5,505 nucleotides of DNA from a bacterium (GCA_012839015.1 DUOF01000031.1:1-5505); one strand, 5' to 3'; shown: positions 1 through 5,505, numbered from the stretch's first letter. Translations and numbers: made by a program. The notes: generated from the letters alone by a model not told the origin.

Positions 1-1057
1 CCATGATATTATTATTATCTTTTAAATAACTAAAAGGTAAAACAAATTCAGGAATACTATCTAGTGTCCCTTTTTTATCTCCATACAGGGATTTCACGTC
101 CTCGATGACCTTGTCGGCTTCCAGCCTTCCATGAACTAACTTAGTTACTTCATAAGCCATAGTCCTTTTAGCTTCGATAATATCATCTTTAACTAGCTTC
201 TCTATTTCATTTAATTCAATATCACTGAACGCCTTAAGTAACATCTCAACATCTTCGTCATTAACGTTATAAAAGTATTGATAGAAATCGAATACCGGTG
301 TCTTTTTACTATCCACCCATAGTGTTCCTTTTTCGCTCTTACCCATTTTCTTTCCCTCTTTAGTAGTTAATAAAGGACAAGTAAGTCCGTATACCTCACT
401 TGCTTCATCACCACTAGCAAAGGCCATTTTACGGTGCAAGTTGCACCCAGCGATAATGTTGCCCCATTGATCGCTACCACCGATTTGTAGGGTGCAATTA
501 TACTTCTTATTTAGGTAGACAAAGTCATAAGCTTGAAGAAGCATATAACCCATTTCCAAGAAGGTTAAACCACCCTCTTCCATACGGTTAGCATAAGCTT
601 CCGTAGAAAGCATAGTATTAACATTAAAGTGAATTCCTATTTCTCTTATAAAATCAATATAAGAGTAATCATTAATCCAGTCATTATTGTCTACAATGAT
701 GGCCTTATTTTCCCCCTCTAGGTCGATAAATCTAGCAATAACTTCTCTTATCGAGTCAACGTAATTCTCAGTCGTTTCTTTATCCATCATTTTACGAAGG
801 TCACTTCTACCTGTTGGGTCACCAACTTGTCCGGTGCCTCCACCTATTAGGACAATACCTTTGTGTCCAGCTTGTTGGAGTTTTTGGAAAAACCTAAGTC
901 CAAAGAAATGACCGATATGCAGGCTATCAGCAGTAGGATCAATCCCAAAGTAAAAGGTAACCTTTTCCTCATTCAAAATCTTCCTTATCTGTTCTTCATT
1001 CGTAGATTGATGAACAAACCCTCTCGCCCTTAACTCTTCAAATAAATCTTTTTTCAT
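1..1057 (-). CDS. tyrS: Tyrosyl-tRNA synthetase, partial (C-terminus beyond the left edge)
   Basis: Cytoplasmic class I aminoacyl-tRNA synthetase that activates tyrosine with ATP and charges tRNA-Tyr. The first 352 codons are present and open to the window edge. The ATP-binding signature PTADSLHIGH lies at residues 41-50 (HIGH at 47-50), and the second signature appears as KMGKS at 237-241. Tyrosine-pocket blocks typical of bacterial TyrRS are present: YFGID at 36-40, LQAYDF at 174-179 and QIGGSDQWGN at 191-200. The family is usually about 400-420 residues, so the missing part is the C-terminal S4-like RNA-binding domain. The ATG start at 1057 is fixed by an AAGGAGG ribosome binding site just upstream, after the T-box terminator. 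No frameshift is seen in the visible part. Expression should be set by the tyrosine T-box directly upstream. Identification is very secure. Whether it is the TyrS or TyrZ clade was not determined. Confidence 0.97.
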   Translation of the reverse strand, partial: MKKDLFEELRARGFVHQSTNEEQIRKILNEEKVTFYFGIDPTADSLHIGHFFGLRFFQKLQQAGHKGIVLIGGGTGQVGDPTGRSDLRKMMDKETTENYVDSIREVIARFIDLEGENKAIIVDNNDWINDYSYIDFIREIGIHFNVNTMLSTEAYANRMEEGGLTFLEMGYMLLQAYDFVYLNKKYNCTLQIGGSDQWGNIIAGCNLHRKMAFASGDEASEVYGLTCPLLTTKEGKKMGKSEKGTLWVDSKKTPVFDFYQYFYNVNDEDVEMLLKAFSDIELNEIEKLVKDDIIEAKRTMAYEVTKLVHGRLEADKVIEDVKSLYGDKKGTLDSIPEFVLPFSYLKDNNNIM

Positions 1058-1076
1058 CTTGTTTCCTCCTTCAAAT

Positions 1077-1100
1077 AAAAAAAACGTCTCTAAGGACGCT
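1077..1100 (-). terminator. T-box intrinsic terminator of the tyrS leader
   Basis: On the minus strand, AGCGUC (1095-1100) can pair with GACGUU (1083-1088), including one G-U pair, around a CUUAGA loop. A run of eight U follows (1077-1084). The 5' arm uses the bases that form the 3' side of the antiterminator (1092-1098), so the two structures are mutually exclusive, as expected for transcription-attenuating T-boxes. The stem is short for a terminator. Confidence 0.8.
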
Positions 1101-1275
1101 AATACGTGGTACCACCTTAGTTAGTATAATAAACATTATACTCACTCATTAGTTTAACGCACTTAACGTCTTTGCTTTTAACAAAGAAACTCCCGGGTGT
1201 ATTTCACTTTCCTTTTAATTAGTTTGCACCGACCACTAACTCTCTATGTAAAAGGGATAAGTTACTTCTTCCATT
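1085..1275 (-). promoter_or_regulatory. T-box riboswitch leader, tyrosine-specific (UAC specifier)
   Basis: 5' leader of tyrS that senses uncharged tRNA-Tyr. The conserved T-box motif, read on the minus strand as AAGGTGGTACCACG, is at 1105-1118. The antiterminator pairs AAGG (1115-1118) with CCUU (1092-1095) and ACG (1105-1107) with CGU (1096-1098), leaving the UGGUACC bulge (1108-1114) for the tRNA acceptor end. Stem III is a perfect 8-bp hairpin at 1123-1142. A further hairpin lies at 1169-1187 (TCTTTG/CAAAGA). The specifier region reads GAAAUACACCC, and UAC (1199-1201) is the tyrosine codon. The upper Stem I shows AGAGAG (1240-1245) and a hairpin UUAGU...ACUAA (1219-1239). The specifier matches the downstream gene. 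Start and end are approximate; the 5' end comes from the predicted promoter. Confidence 0.95.
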
Positions 1276-1281
1276 CATAGT

Positions 1282-1311
1282 CTTATAAAAACTTTATCAT
1301 ATAAAAGTTAA
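1282..1311 (-). promoter_or_regulatory. Candidate sigma-A promoter of the tyrS T-box transcript
   Basis: A -35 like TTAACT (1306-1311, 4 of 6 matches to TTGACA) and a -10 like TATAAG (1282-1287, 5 of 6) are separated by 18 bp. Transcription would begin near 1275, just before the leader's Stem I. It sits between the stop of the 112-residue gene and the leader, so tyrS can be transcribed on its own. The -35 is weak and AT-rich alternatives exist. Confidence 0.5.
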
Positions 1312-1346
1312 CAAATCAATAAATAATGACGATGTTTATGTATGTG

Positions 1347-1685
1347 CTAGCTACTACTTGCTAATTCATTTAATCCTTGAGCGAAGTGTTCCAGATTATC
1401 TTTTATGGTAAAAAAAGTTTCTGTAGACTTTTCTTTAATATCTTTGACACTTATGTTATCTATCTTGTATTTAATCTCTTGAAACTTATCCATTACCTTA
1501 GTTTGATAACTTTTTAATGTTTCCTTATCAAGATTGTCGAAAGTGTAGTGCATTCTTCGTTCAATTTTTCTTAGTTTTCTTTTTAACATCATTACTTCCC
1601 TGTTAAACCAATGGGAGTCTTGAAGCCAAATTGTTCCCAAAACTCCAAGTCCTATCCCCATTCCTATATATGTTCTTGCCCTCAT
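1347..1685 (-). CDS. Small membrane-anchored coiled-coil protein, YtxH-like by context
   Basis: A 112-residue protein of unknown function. Residues about 5-22 (TYIGMGIGLGVLGTIW) form one hydrophobic glycine-containing segment, likely an N-terminal membrane anchor. The rest is highly charged and predicted helical (about residues 30-108, rich in K, E, D and I), suggesting a cytoplasmic coiled coil. The start ATG at 1685 lies 4 nt after the restored murC stop codon, and its ribosome binding site (AAAGGA) lies inside the last murC codons, so the two genes are probably translationally linked. In Bacillus subtilis, small proteins YtxG and YtxH lie next to murC, not far from tyrS. Layout and architecture (N-terminal anchor plus charged helix) fit that group, but I see no diagnostic motif, so the assignment is inferred from context. 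No terminator is visible after the gene before the tyrS promoter. Confidence 0.8.
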   Translation of the reverse strand: MRARTYIGMGIGLGVLGTIWLQDSHWFNREVMMLKRKLRKIERRMHYTFDNLDKETLKSYQTKVMDKFQEIKYKIDNISVKDIKEKSTETFFTIKDNLEHFAQGLNELASSS

Positions 1686-1689
1686 TGAA

Positions 1690-2980
1690 TCATCCTTTAT
1701 ATACTTTAATCTTTTCTATTGTATCTAGCATGTTTTTGGAACTCATCATAAGATACACAACATTGGACTCTCTAGCCAACTTCCCGTAAGTTTCTTCATT
1801 ATCCTCCAGTAATTCTACTTTCTTATTAAAGGAGGTAATATATCAATGTTTGCCTCTTTCTTAGTAAAACTTGCAAACTCTAAGACATAAGCGCGATCTG
1901 CCTTTGCTAGTTCTTTGCAATTTTCTTACCAAATATCTTGATCCTGGAATAACGATCTCCCTTAAAAAAAGCGATGATCTTCTTACCAGGATATTTTTGT
2001 CTGACTGCCTTAATAGTTGCCCTAATTTCACTGGGATGATGAGCGTAATCATCTATATAAACATCGTCATTTATTATTGTTTCCGCAAACCTTTTTTTAA
2101 CACCTTTAAATTTTAATAATCCTTTAATAATTTTTTCCACTGGTATATCAACGCTCGAACAAGTAGCAAAAGCAGCTAAGGAATTATAAACCATATGTTC
2201 TCCAAAGTAAGGAAGTTCTACTTTAGTTATGAGCTTTTTCTTATGGTAAAGTTCATAACTTATTCCTTCCTTACTAGTAGTTACTTTCTTTGCCCGATAA
2301 TCATTTCTCTTTTTTAGACCAAATCTTACTATATTATTTCCTTTTACCCTTTTTAAATACTTATCGTCTCCATTTATGATTACTTGTTCCTTAGCATTTT
2401 CTATAAACCTGTAAAAGGACTTAGCAAACGCTCTCTCACTCTTAAAATAATCTACATGGTCCCATTCGACATTATTTACTAAAATAATATTAGGGTGATA
2501 GACCAAAAAGTGATCTTGATATTCACAAGCCTCAAAAACAAAGTATTTACTATTTTTATTAATAAAAGCAGTCCCGTCCCCAATTAGGGTGCCGGCACTA
2601 AAGTGTTCTCTTAATACATTAAAAATTAAACTAGTGGTCGTGGTCTTACCATGTGTTCCGCTTACCGCTATTGAGTAATATTTTTCTATAAAATCTGCTA
2701 TAAACTTATTGTATTCATACATTTTTAGTTTCTTTTTTCTGGCTGTTATTAATTCGATATTATCGCTATTAATAAATGCGTGCCCGACTATAACTACATC
2801 GATACCCTTTAGGTTTTTTTCGCTATATTCAAGAATTTTGATCTTCTCTTTTTTTAAATTGTTTTGAGTAAAGATAAAATCATTAGTATCACTACCTTGG
2901 ACATCATTACCCAGTTTTTTTAACAAGATTGCTAAAGCAGACATGCCACTACCTTTAATTCCGATAAAATGAAAACGCAT
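1690..2980 (-). pseudogene. murC: UDP-N-acetylmuramate--L-alanine ligase, interrupted by two frameshifts
   Basis: MurC adds L-alanine to UDP-MurNAc using ATP, the first amino-acid step of peptidoglycan precursor synthesis in the cytoplasm. From ATG at 2980 (ribosome binding site AGGGG) the frame is open for 357 residues. It shows FIGIKGSGMSALA at 5-17, the Mur ligase P-loop GTHGKTTTTS at 108-117, EACEYQDHF at 150-158, NNVEWDHVDYF at 169-179 and YIDDYAHHPSEI at 308-319. The frame stops at 1907-1909 inside the C-terminal domain. The protein clearly continues after a one-base shift between 1925 and 1910 (ELAKADRAYVLEFASF, KKEANIDI), and again after a second shift between 1842 and 1818 (VELLEDNEETY, then NVVYLMMSSKNMLDTIEKI), ending at TGA 1690-1692. 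Each shift equals one missing base. Repaired, the protein is about 430 residues, normal for MurC. The cause is either sequencing error or a recent lesion. If the break is real, the truncated product lacks most of the C-terminal domain. It follows the YwaF-like gene by 42 nt. Confidence 0.9.
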
Positions 2981-3022
2981 TGTTTAACCCCTATATAACA
3001 ATACGTTTTTCTTTTAAAATTA

Positions 3023-3787
3023 TTACTTAGCTTTAACTAATTTGTTTTTTTGTTTTACTCTTTTTATTATATCTGGCAAGTAGAAACTTATCACAAATAC
3101 ACTAACAATTAATAATAGACCAAGACGGTACAAATGGATATTTACATCGAAACTTAGTTCATTATGTACAAAGTACATATAGTTAGAACCAGGGAATAAC
3201 ACTAAATTCAAGAACAAGGCATATAATACAGATCCACCGATAAATATGATTGGTTGATAGATTTCCTTTATTTTAAAACTAGCTATCTTAAAGACAATAA
3301 GTAAAACACAGATTAAGAATCCTAAGCAGTGAGTAGCGATAGTATAAAATTGTGAAAGAGTAATTATATCGGTGTTAATACCTACTGCAGGATGAACTAA
3401 ATAGGCGCCCGAGGCTAGTAGTCCTCCGATTGTAACTCCGTTAGTAAATCCTCTTCTCTTAATAAAATAAGCAATTATTAAGGCATACATTACAATCGCA
3501 CAGAAATGACACGGTATTAGAACCTTATAAACATTATCAAAGTTATATACATCTAACTTAAACATGTTTACACTTTTTTGAACTGTTTCTAGAAGTATAC
3601 AAGCCCCTATTAGAATACCTAGTAATATTTTCTGGGACTTCACACTCTTTTTCCTGAAAATTAAACTTATTATTAATGTCACCGCTATTGTAGCGAATAA
3701 CATTATTAAATGTTTAGGGCCAAATAAATATTCACTAGTAGGAATCCTGGTGACCCCTTCTCCTAGTATCCATTGCTTAAAAGTCAT
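3023..3787 (-). CDS. YwaF/TMEM164-like integral membrane protein (TIGR02206-type)
   Basis: A 254-residue polytopic membrane protein with about seven hydrophobic segments (roughly 26-44, 53-70, 88-109, 117-133, 145-167, 179-199 and 220-238) and a basic C-terminal tail. Features resembling the bacterial YwaF family are a conserved histidine at the start of helix 1 (GPKH, residue 26), IPCHFC at 91-96 in helix 3, a histidine in helix 5 (ATHC, 151-154) and GSNYMYF at 200-206, matching the family's G-NYM-L block. Family members are annotated as integral membrane proteins. Animal TMEM164 is a related acyltransferase, but acyl transfer here would be inference only. The ATG at 3787 is supported by AAGGTGG 8 nt upstream and by a consensus promoter. 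murC follows after 42 nt with no visible terminator, so co-transcription is likely. Family assignment rests on remembered motifs. Confidence 0.8.
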   Translation of the reverse strand: MTFKQWILGEGVTRIPTSEYLFGPKHLIMLFATIAVTLIISLIFRKKSVKSQKILLGILIGACILLETVQKSVNMFKLDVYNFDNVYKVLIPCHFCAIVMYALIIAYFIKRRGFTNGVTIGGLLASGAYLVHPAVGINTDIITLSQFYTIATHCLGFLICVLLIVFKIASFKIKEIYQPIIFIGGSVLYALFLNLVLFPGSNYMYFVHNELSFDVNIHLYRLGLLLIVSVFVISFYLPDIIKRVKQKNKLVKAK

Positions 3788-3811
3788 ATAATTACCACCT
3801 TACTTCGACAA

Positions 3812-3840
3812 ATTCTAACCTTATTCGCAGCTATTGTCAA
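3812..3840 (-). promoter_or_regulatory. Strong sigma-A promoter for the YwaF-like gene, murC and the 112-residue gene
   Basis: On the minus strand a perfect -35 TTGACA (3835-3840) and a -10 TAGAAT (3812-3817, 5 of 6) are separated by exactly 17 bp. It lies in the gap between the CmpB-like and YwaF-like genes, about 25 bp before the start codon, so it begins a new transcript. No hairpin-plus-U terminator was seen for the preceding gene. Confidence 0.85.
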
Positions 3841-3872
3841 TATTATTGAATATTTAGGATTTGTAAAAGTGA

Positions 3873-4583
3873 TTAGTTATTTATTTTGAATTTTTTCTTA
3901 AAGTATTCTTTAACCTTCTTAATACTATATTTACCTTCTAAGCCTTTAAACCTGAATTCAAGTCTTGGGTATTTGGCAAAGAAATACACTAGCATCCTCT
4001 CAAATCTATTAACTTTCTTATCTTCCCTAATTTCACTACTCGTCTTATCAACGATATAAATCTTAGTATATTTTTTTAGTAGCAGGGTTTCTTTTGTTGA
4101 GATAATTGTATCCGTTAGTAAGATGACCCCCATTACTAGGAAGAGTGCTAGTAGCACAGGAAAACTAAGTGAGCTAATTAAGCCCGCTACAAAAGGATGT
4201 ACGAAATAAACAAGCAGGACAACTAAGGCTCCGAACATAAGTGAATTAAGCAAACACACCCTACCATGGATATTAAACTTATAACTAGAGTAATCCCACC
4301 ATTTCATATTGAACACCTTATCCATAATATAGCCAGCTATGTACTCTACTGTTGAAGTAATTACTATACCTAAAATAAGTACTAAGATAACATTGTCTAT
4401 AAATGGGTTCACTAACAGTAAAACAAAAACTGCACCAAACCCATATAAGGGACAAAAAGGTGAACGTAAAAAACCCCGATTAGTTAATTTTTTGTTCCTC
4501 AACGAACAATAAATAACCTCGAAGAGATAACCTATTAAAGAATATATTACAAAGTATAAAAACCACTCTAAAACAATAACCAT
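3873..4583 (-). CDS. CmpB-type membrane protein (putative ABC-transporter type IV, PF06541)
   Basis: Polytopic membrane protein with about five hydrophobic helices followed by a basic cytoplasmic tail of about 70 residues ending KKFKINN. Family signatures seen are LIGYLFEVIYCSL after helix 1, NRGFLRSPFCPLYGFGA, and a WWDYS...FNIHGRVCLLNSL block between helices 3 and 4. These match the PF06541 group, labelled a putative ABC-transporter permease. The biochemical role of that group is poorly known, and no ATPase gene is adjacent here. The frame can be extended to a TTG at 4616 (247 residues), but that start has no ribosome binding site. I prefer ATG 4583 (236 residues, MVIVLEW), with AAAGG 11 nt upstream; GTG 4589 is also possible. 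It lies 62 nt after the small interrupted gene and probably shares its transcript. Confidence 0.85.
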   Translation of the reverse strand: MVIVLEWFLYFVIYSLIGYLFEVIYCSLRNKKLTNRGFLRSPFCPLYGFGAVFVLLLVNPFIDNVILVLILGIVITSTVEYIAGYIMDKVFNMKWWDYSSYKFNIHGRVCLLNSLMFGALVVLLVYFVHPFVAGLISSLSFPVLLALFLVMGVILLTDTIISTKETLLLKKYTKIYIVDKTSSEIREDKKVNRFERMLVYFFAKYPRLEFRFKGLEGKYSIKKVKEYFKKKFKINN

Positions 4584-4645
4584 TCCCACATCAACCTTTA
4601 CATTTTTTATTATCAACTAAACATAAACATTAAACTCTATTACTA

Positions 4646-4808
4646 TTATTGATTTAATGATTTTACTTCACTTTCAATCAGGAACTTCTTAGTTTTATTA
4701 GAATAAAACATTGCTCCTACCGTGGAGTAATATTTAAACGCGAGTTTAGTAATAACAACTTTTTTTTATAACTGCTTTAACAAAATTTAAGACATCATTA
4801 ATATTCAT
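4646..4808 (-). pseudogene. Very small protein gene (about 53 residues) with a one-base insertion in an A8 run
   Basis: From ATG 4808, with GGGGGA 8 nt upstream as a plausible ribosome binding site, the frame reads MNINDVLNFVKAVIKK and then stops at codon 21. Directly after a run of eight A (4760-4767 on the plus strand, as T) another frame continues to a TAA at 4646-4648: VVITKLAFKYYSTVGAMF, then YSNKTKKFLIESEVKSLNQ. With seven A the two parts join into one 53-residue protein with a hydrophobic/basic first half and a charged tail. I do not recognise the family. It follows the hsp20 terminator and a candidate promoter and precedes the CmpB-like gene. It may be an indel error, a slippage-corrected gene, a real pseudogene, or chance open frames; the coding-like composition on both sides argues against chance. 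Another in-frame ATG lies 15 nt upstream without a ribosome binding site. Confidence 0.5.
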
Positions 4809-4831
4809 AGTAAAATCCCCCATATATAAAT

Positions 4832-4860
4832 AGTTTAACTCAATAAATTTTGTTTTTCAA
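4832..4860 (-). promoter_or_regulatory. Candidate promoter for the small gene and the CmpB-like gene
   Basis: TTGAAA (4855-4860, 5 of 6) and TAAACT (4832-4837, 4 of 6) are separated by 17 bp on the minus strand. They lie just past the hsp20 terminator and about 24 bp before the small gene's ATG. Position supports it, but the -10 is weak and TATATA at 4823-4828 is an alternative. Confidence 0.4.
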
Positions 4861-4874
4861 CCATGAATATAGAC

Positions 4875-4896
4875 AAAAAAAGCACCATTAGGTGCT
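4875..4896 (-). terminator. Intrinsic terminator of hsp20
   Basis: On the minus strand AGCACC (4891-4896) and GGTGCT (4881-4886) form a perfect 6-bp stem with a TAAT loop (4887-4890), followed by a run of T (4875-4880). It lies 12 nt after the hsp20 stop codon and should end a single-gene transcript. Only a weak T tract follows in the plus direction. Confidence 0.9.
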
Positions 4897-4908
4897 CGTC
4901 TTTTAAGT

Positions 4909-5337
4909 TTACTCTATTTCAATATACTTTTCAGTTTCTTTGATTGTTTCTTCTTTTGGGATAGTTATTCTTAGAGTTGCATCCTTGTATTTAGCTTTTA
5001 TGTCAGATCTTTTAATATCTCCAACATAGAAACTTCTCGATGCATTTTCTACCACTCTTTCTCTTCTGATGTATTTTTTCTTATCATCTTTTTCTTCCTC
5101 TGAATGGTCTTTATTGACTGAGACAGTTAAGTAACCGTTTTCTAAACTTATCTTGACGTCTTCTTTGTTAACACTAGGAAGATCCATTTCAAGTACATAA
5201 CTATCTTCATTTTCGATGATATCAGTCTTCATGACTACGCTTTTACTAAATCCTTGAAATGGAGAAACATAAAAATCTCTGAAAAAATCATCATCAAGTA
5301 AACTTAAAAAACTATTTCTTCTTGGAATAATTTTCAT
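4909..5337 (-). CDS. Small heat-shock protein, Hsp20/alpha-crystallin family
   Basis: ATP-independent cytoplasmic chaperone that binds unfolding proteins during stress and forms oligomers. Its 142 residues are a usual bacterial length. A short N-terminal arm (1-35, including SLLDDDFFRDFYVSPF) precedes the alpha-crystallin domain (about 36-128): DIIENEDSYVLEMDLP, KEDVKISLENGYLTV, YIRRERVVENASRSFYV, and the terminal beta strand AKYKDATLRITIPK at 115-128. The C-terminal I-x-I oligomerisation motif is present as IEI at 139-141. Two positions depart from consensus: DLPS replaces the common DLPG, and the usual glycine of the A-x-x-x-n-G-v-L motif is alanine (residue 120). ATG 5337 is supported by AAGGAGG. 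The gene has its own promoter overlapping a CIRCE element and its own terminator, so it is probably a single-gene HrcA-controlled unit. Confidence 0.96.
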   Translation of the reverse strand: MKIIPRRNSFLSLLDDDFFRDFYVSPFQGFSKSVVMKTDIIENEDSYVLEMDLPSVNKEDVKISLENGYLTVSVNKDHSEEEKDDKKKYIRRERVVENASRSFYVGDIKRSDIKAKYKDATLRITIPKEETIKETEKYIEIE

Positions 5338-5358
5338 TTTTTCCCTCCTTCCATTATT

Positions 5359-5387
5359 ATTTTAAAAGATATCTTTGGCACTGTCAA
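5359..5387 (-). promoter_or_regulatory. Sigma-A promoter of hsp20
   Basis: Perfect -35 TTGACA (5382-5387) and -10 TAAAAT (5359-5364, 5 of 6) with exactly 17 bp between them on the minus strand. The start site would be near 5352, giving a very short untranslated leader that contains the AAGGAGG site. The -35 box lies inside the CIRCE element, so bound HrcA would block RNA polymerase. Confidence 0.9.
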
Positions 5388-5401
5388 GGGTGGAGTGCTA
5401 A
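5375..5401 (-). promoter_or_regulatory. CIRCE element (HrcA operator)
   Basis: Consensus CIRCE is TTAGCACTC, 9 nt, GAGTGCTAA. On the plus strand the window has TTGGCACTG (5375-5383, 7 of 9), a 9-nt spacer (5384-5392), then GAGTGCTAA (5393-5401, 9 of 9). Spacing is exact. It overlaps the hsp20 -35 box, the expected place for repression by HrcA. The two mismatches are both in the half-site nearer hsp20, which also carries part of the -35 hexamer. Confidence 0.9.
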
Positions 5402-5455
5402 AAATATGTAGAACTTTTTGGATTATAGGACGTAATCTATTAATAGGTGATTATT

Positions 5456-5505
5456 TTGGAATACTTTGCTAATTTAAATCCTATTTATCAAGCTCTTATT
5501 GCCAC
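5456..5505 (+). CDS. Start of a probable ZIP-family metal transporter, partial
   Basis: Only the first 16 complete codons plus two bases are in the window, reading (M/L)EYFANLNPIYQALIA and an incomplete codon. The block F-NLNP--QAL-AT resembles the N-terminus of bacterial ZIP (ZupT/GufA-like) divalent metal transporters, where it precedes the first membrane helix. AGGTGAT (5445-5451) is a good ribosome binding site placed for a TTG start at 5456; GTG 5447 would overlap that site and is less likely. It is divergent from hsp20. No convincing promoter was seen in the 54 bp between the CIRCE element and the start. The fragment is short, so the family call is tentative. Confidence 0.5.
   Translation, partial: MEYFANLNPIYQALIA

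Noticed and set aside
1810..1925. Programmed -1 ribosomal frameshifting as the explanation for split murC
   Set aside because: No X-XXY-YYZ slippery heptamer is present at either junction, no stable downstream structure was seen, and two separate events would be needed in a gene not known to use recoding.
1861..2052. Open frame of 63 codons on the minus strand overlapping murC
   Set aside because: It overlaps conserved MurC motifs in another frame, and its translation does not match any family; the MurC reading explains the region.
1871..2116. Open frame of 81 codons on the plus strand across the end of murC
   Set aside because: It is antisense to clearly conserved MurC sequence, has no ribosome binding site, and its product has no recognisable features.
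2981..3022. Separate promoter or terminator between the YwaF-like gene and murC
   Set aside because: The 42-bp gap shows no hairpin with a U run and no paired -35/-10 elements, so read-through from the upstream promoter is the simpler view.
4583..4616. TTG at 4616 as the start of the CmpB-like gene
   Set aside because: There is no ribosome binding site upstream of it, and the added residues (MIIKNVKVDVG) precede where the family normally begins; ATG 4583 fits better.
5402..5455. Plus-strand promoter for the ZIP-like gene around TTATAG at 5423-5428
   Set aside because: No acceptable -35 hexamer lies at 16-18 bp upstream, so it was not annotated.

Overview
The window is AT-rich and densely packed. 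Every recognisable gene is on the minus strand except one that enters at the right edge on the plus strand. A tyrosine T-box leader, strong AGGAGG-type ribosome binding sites, a CIRCE heat-shock operator, TGA and TAG used as stops, and a peptidoglycan gene (murC) together point to a low-GC Bacillota or a walled relative of the Mollicutes. The exact lineage is inference.

In the direction of minus-strand transcription (right to left), the layout is as follows. A small heat-shock protein gene (hsp20, 4909-5337) has a near-consensus promoter whose -35 box lies inside a CIRCE element, and it ends at a clear intrinsic terminator (4875-4896). Next, a candidate promoter at 4832-4860 leads into a very small gene (4646-4808) interrupted by a one-base insertion in a run of eight A, followed by a five-helix membrane protein of the CmpB/PF06541 type (3873-4583). 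A consensus promoter at 3812-3840 then drives a seven-helix membrane protein resembling YwaF/TMEM164, murC, and a 112-residue membrane-anchored coiled-coil protein. Finally, a separate promoter and T-box riboswitch lead into tyrS, which runs off the left edge before its C-terminal S4 domain. On the plus strand, starting at about 5456, the first 16-17 codons of what looks like a ZIP-family metal transporter are visible.

The most notable observation is that murC is broken in this sequence. The intact frame stops at residue 357, but the missing C-terminal third continues, well conserved, through two further frames to a stop at 1690. Two single-base insertions would restore a protein of about 430 residues, the normal MurC length. 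With the small gene at 4646-4808, that makes three single-base indels in 5.5 kb. They are either sequencing or assembly errors or very recent lesions; the sequence alone cannot decide. No mobile element, CRISPR array, rRNA or tRNA gene was seen. I found no convincing undescribed multi-gene system. The two membrane proteins and the two small proteins are the least characterised content.
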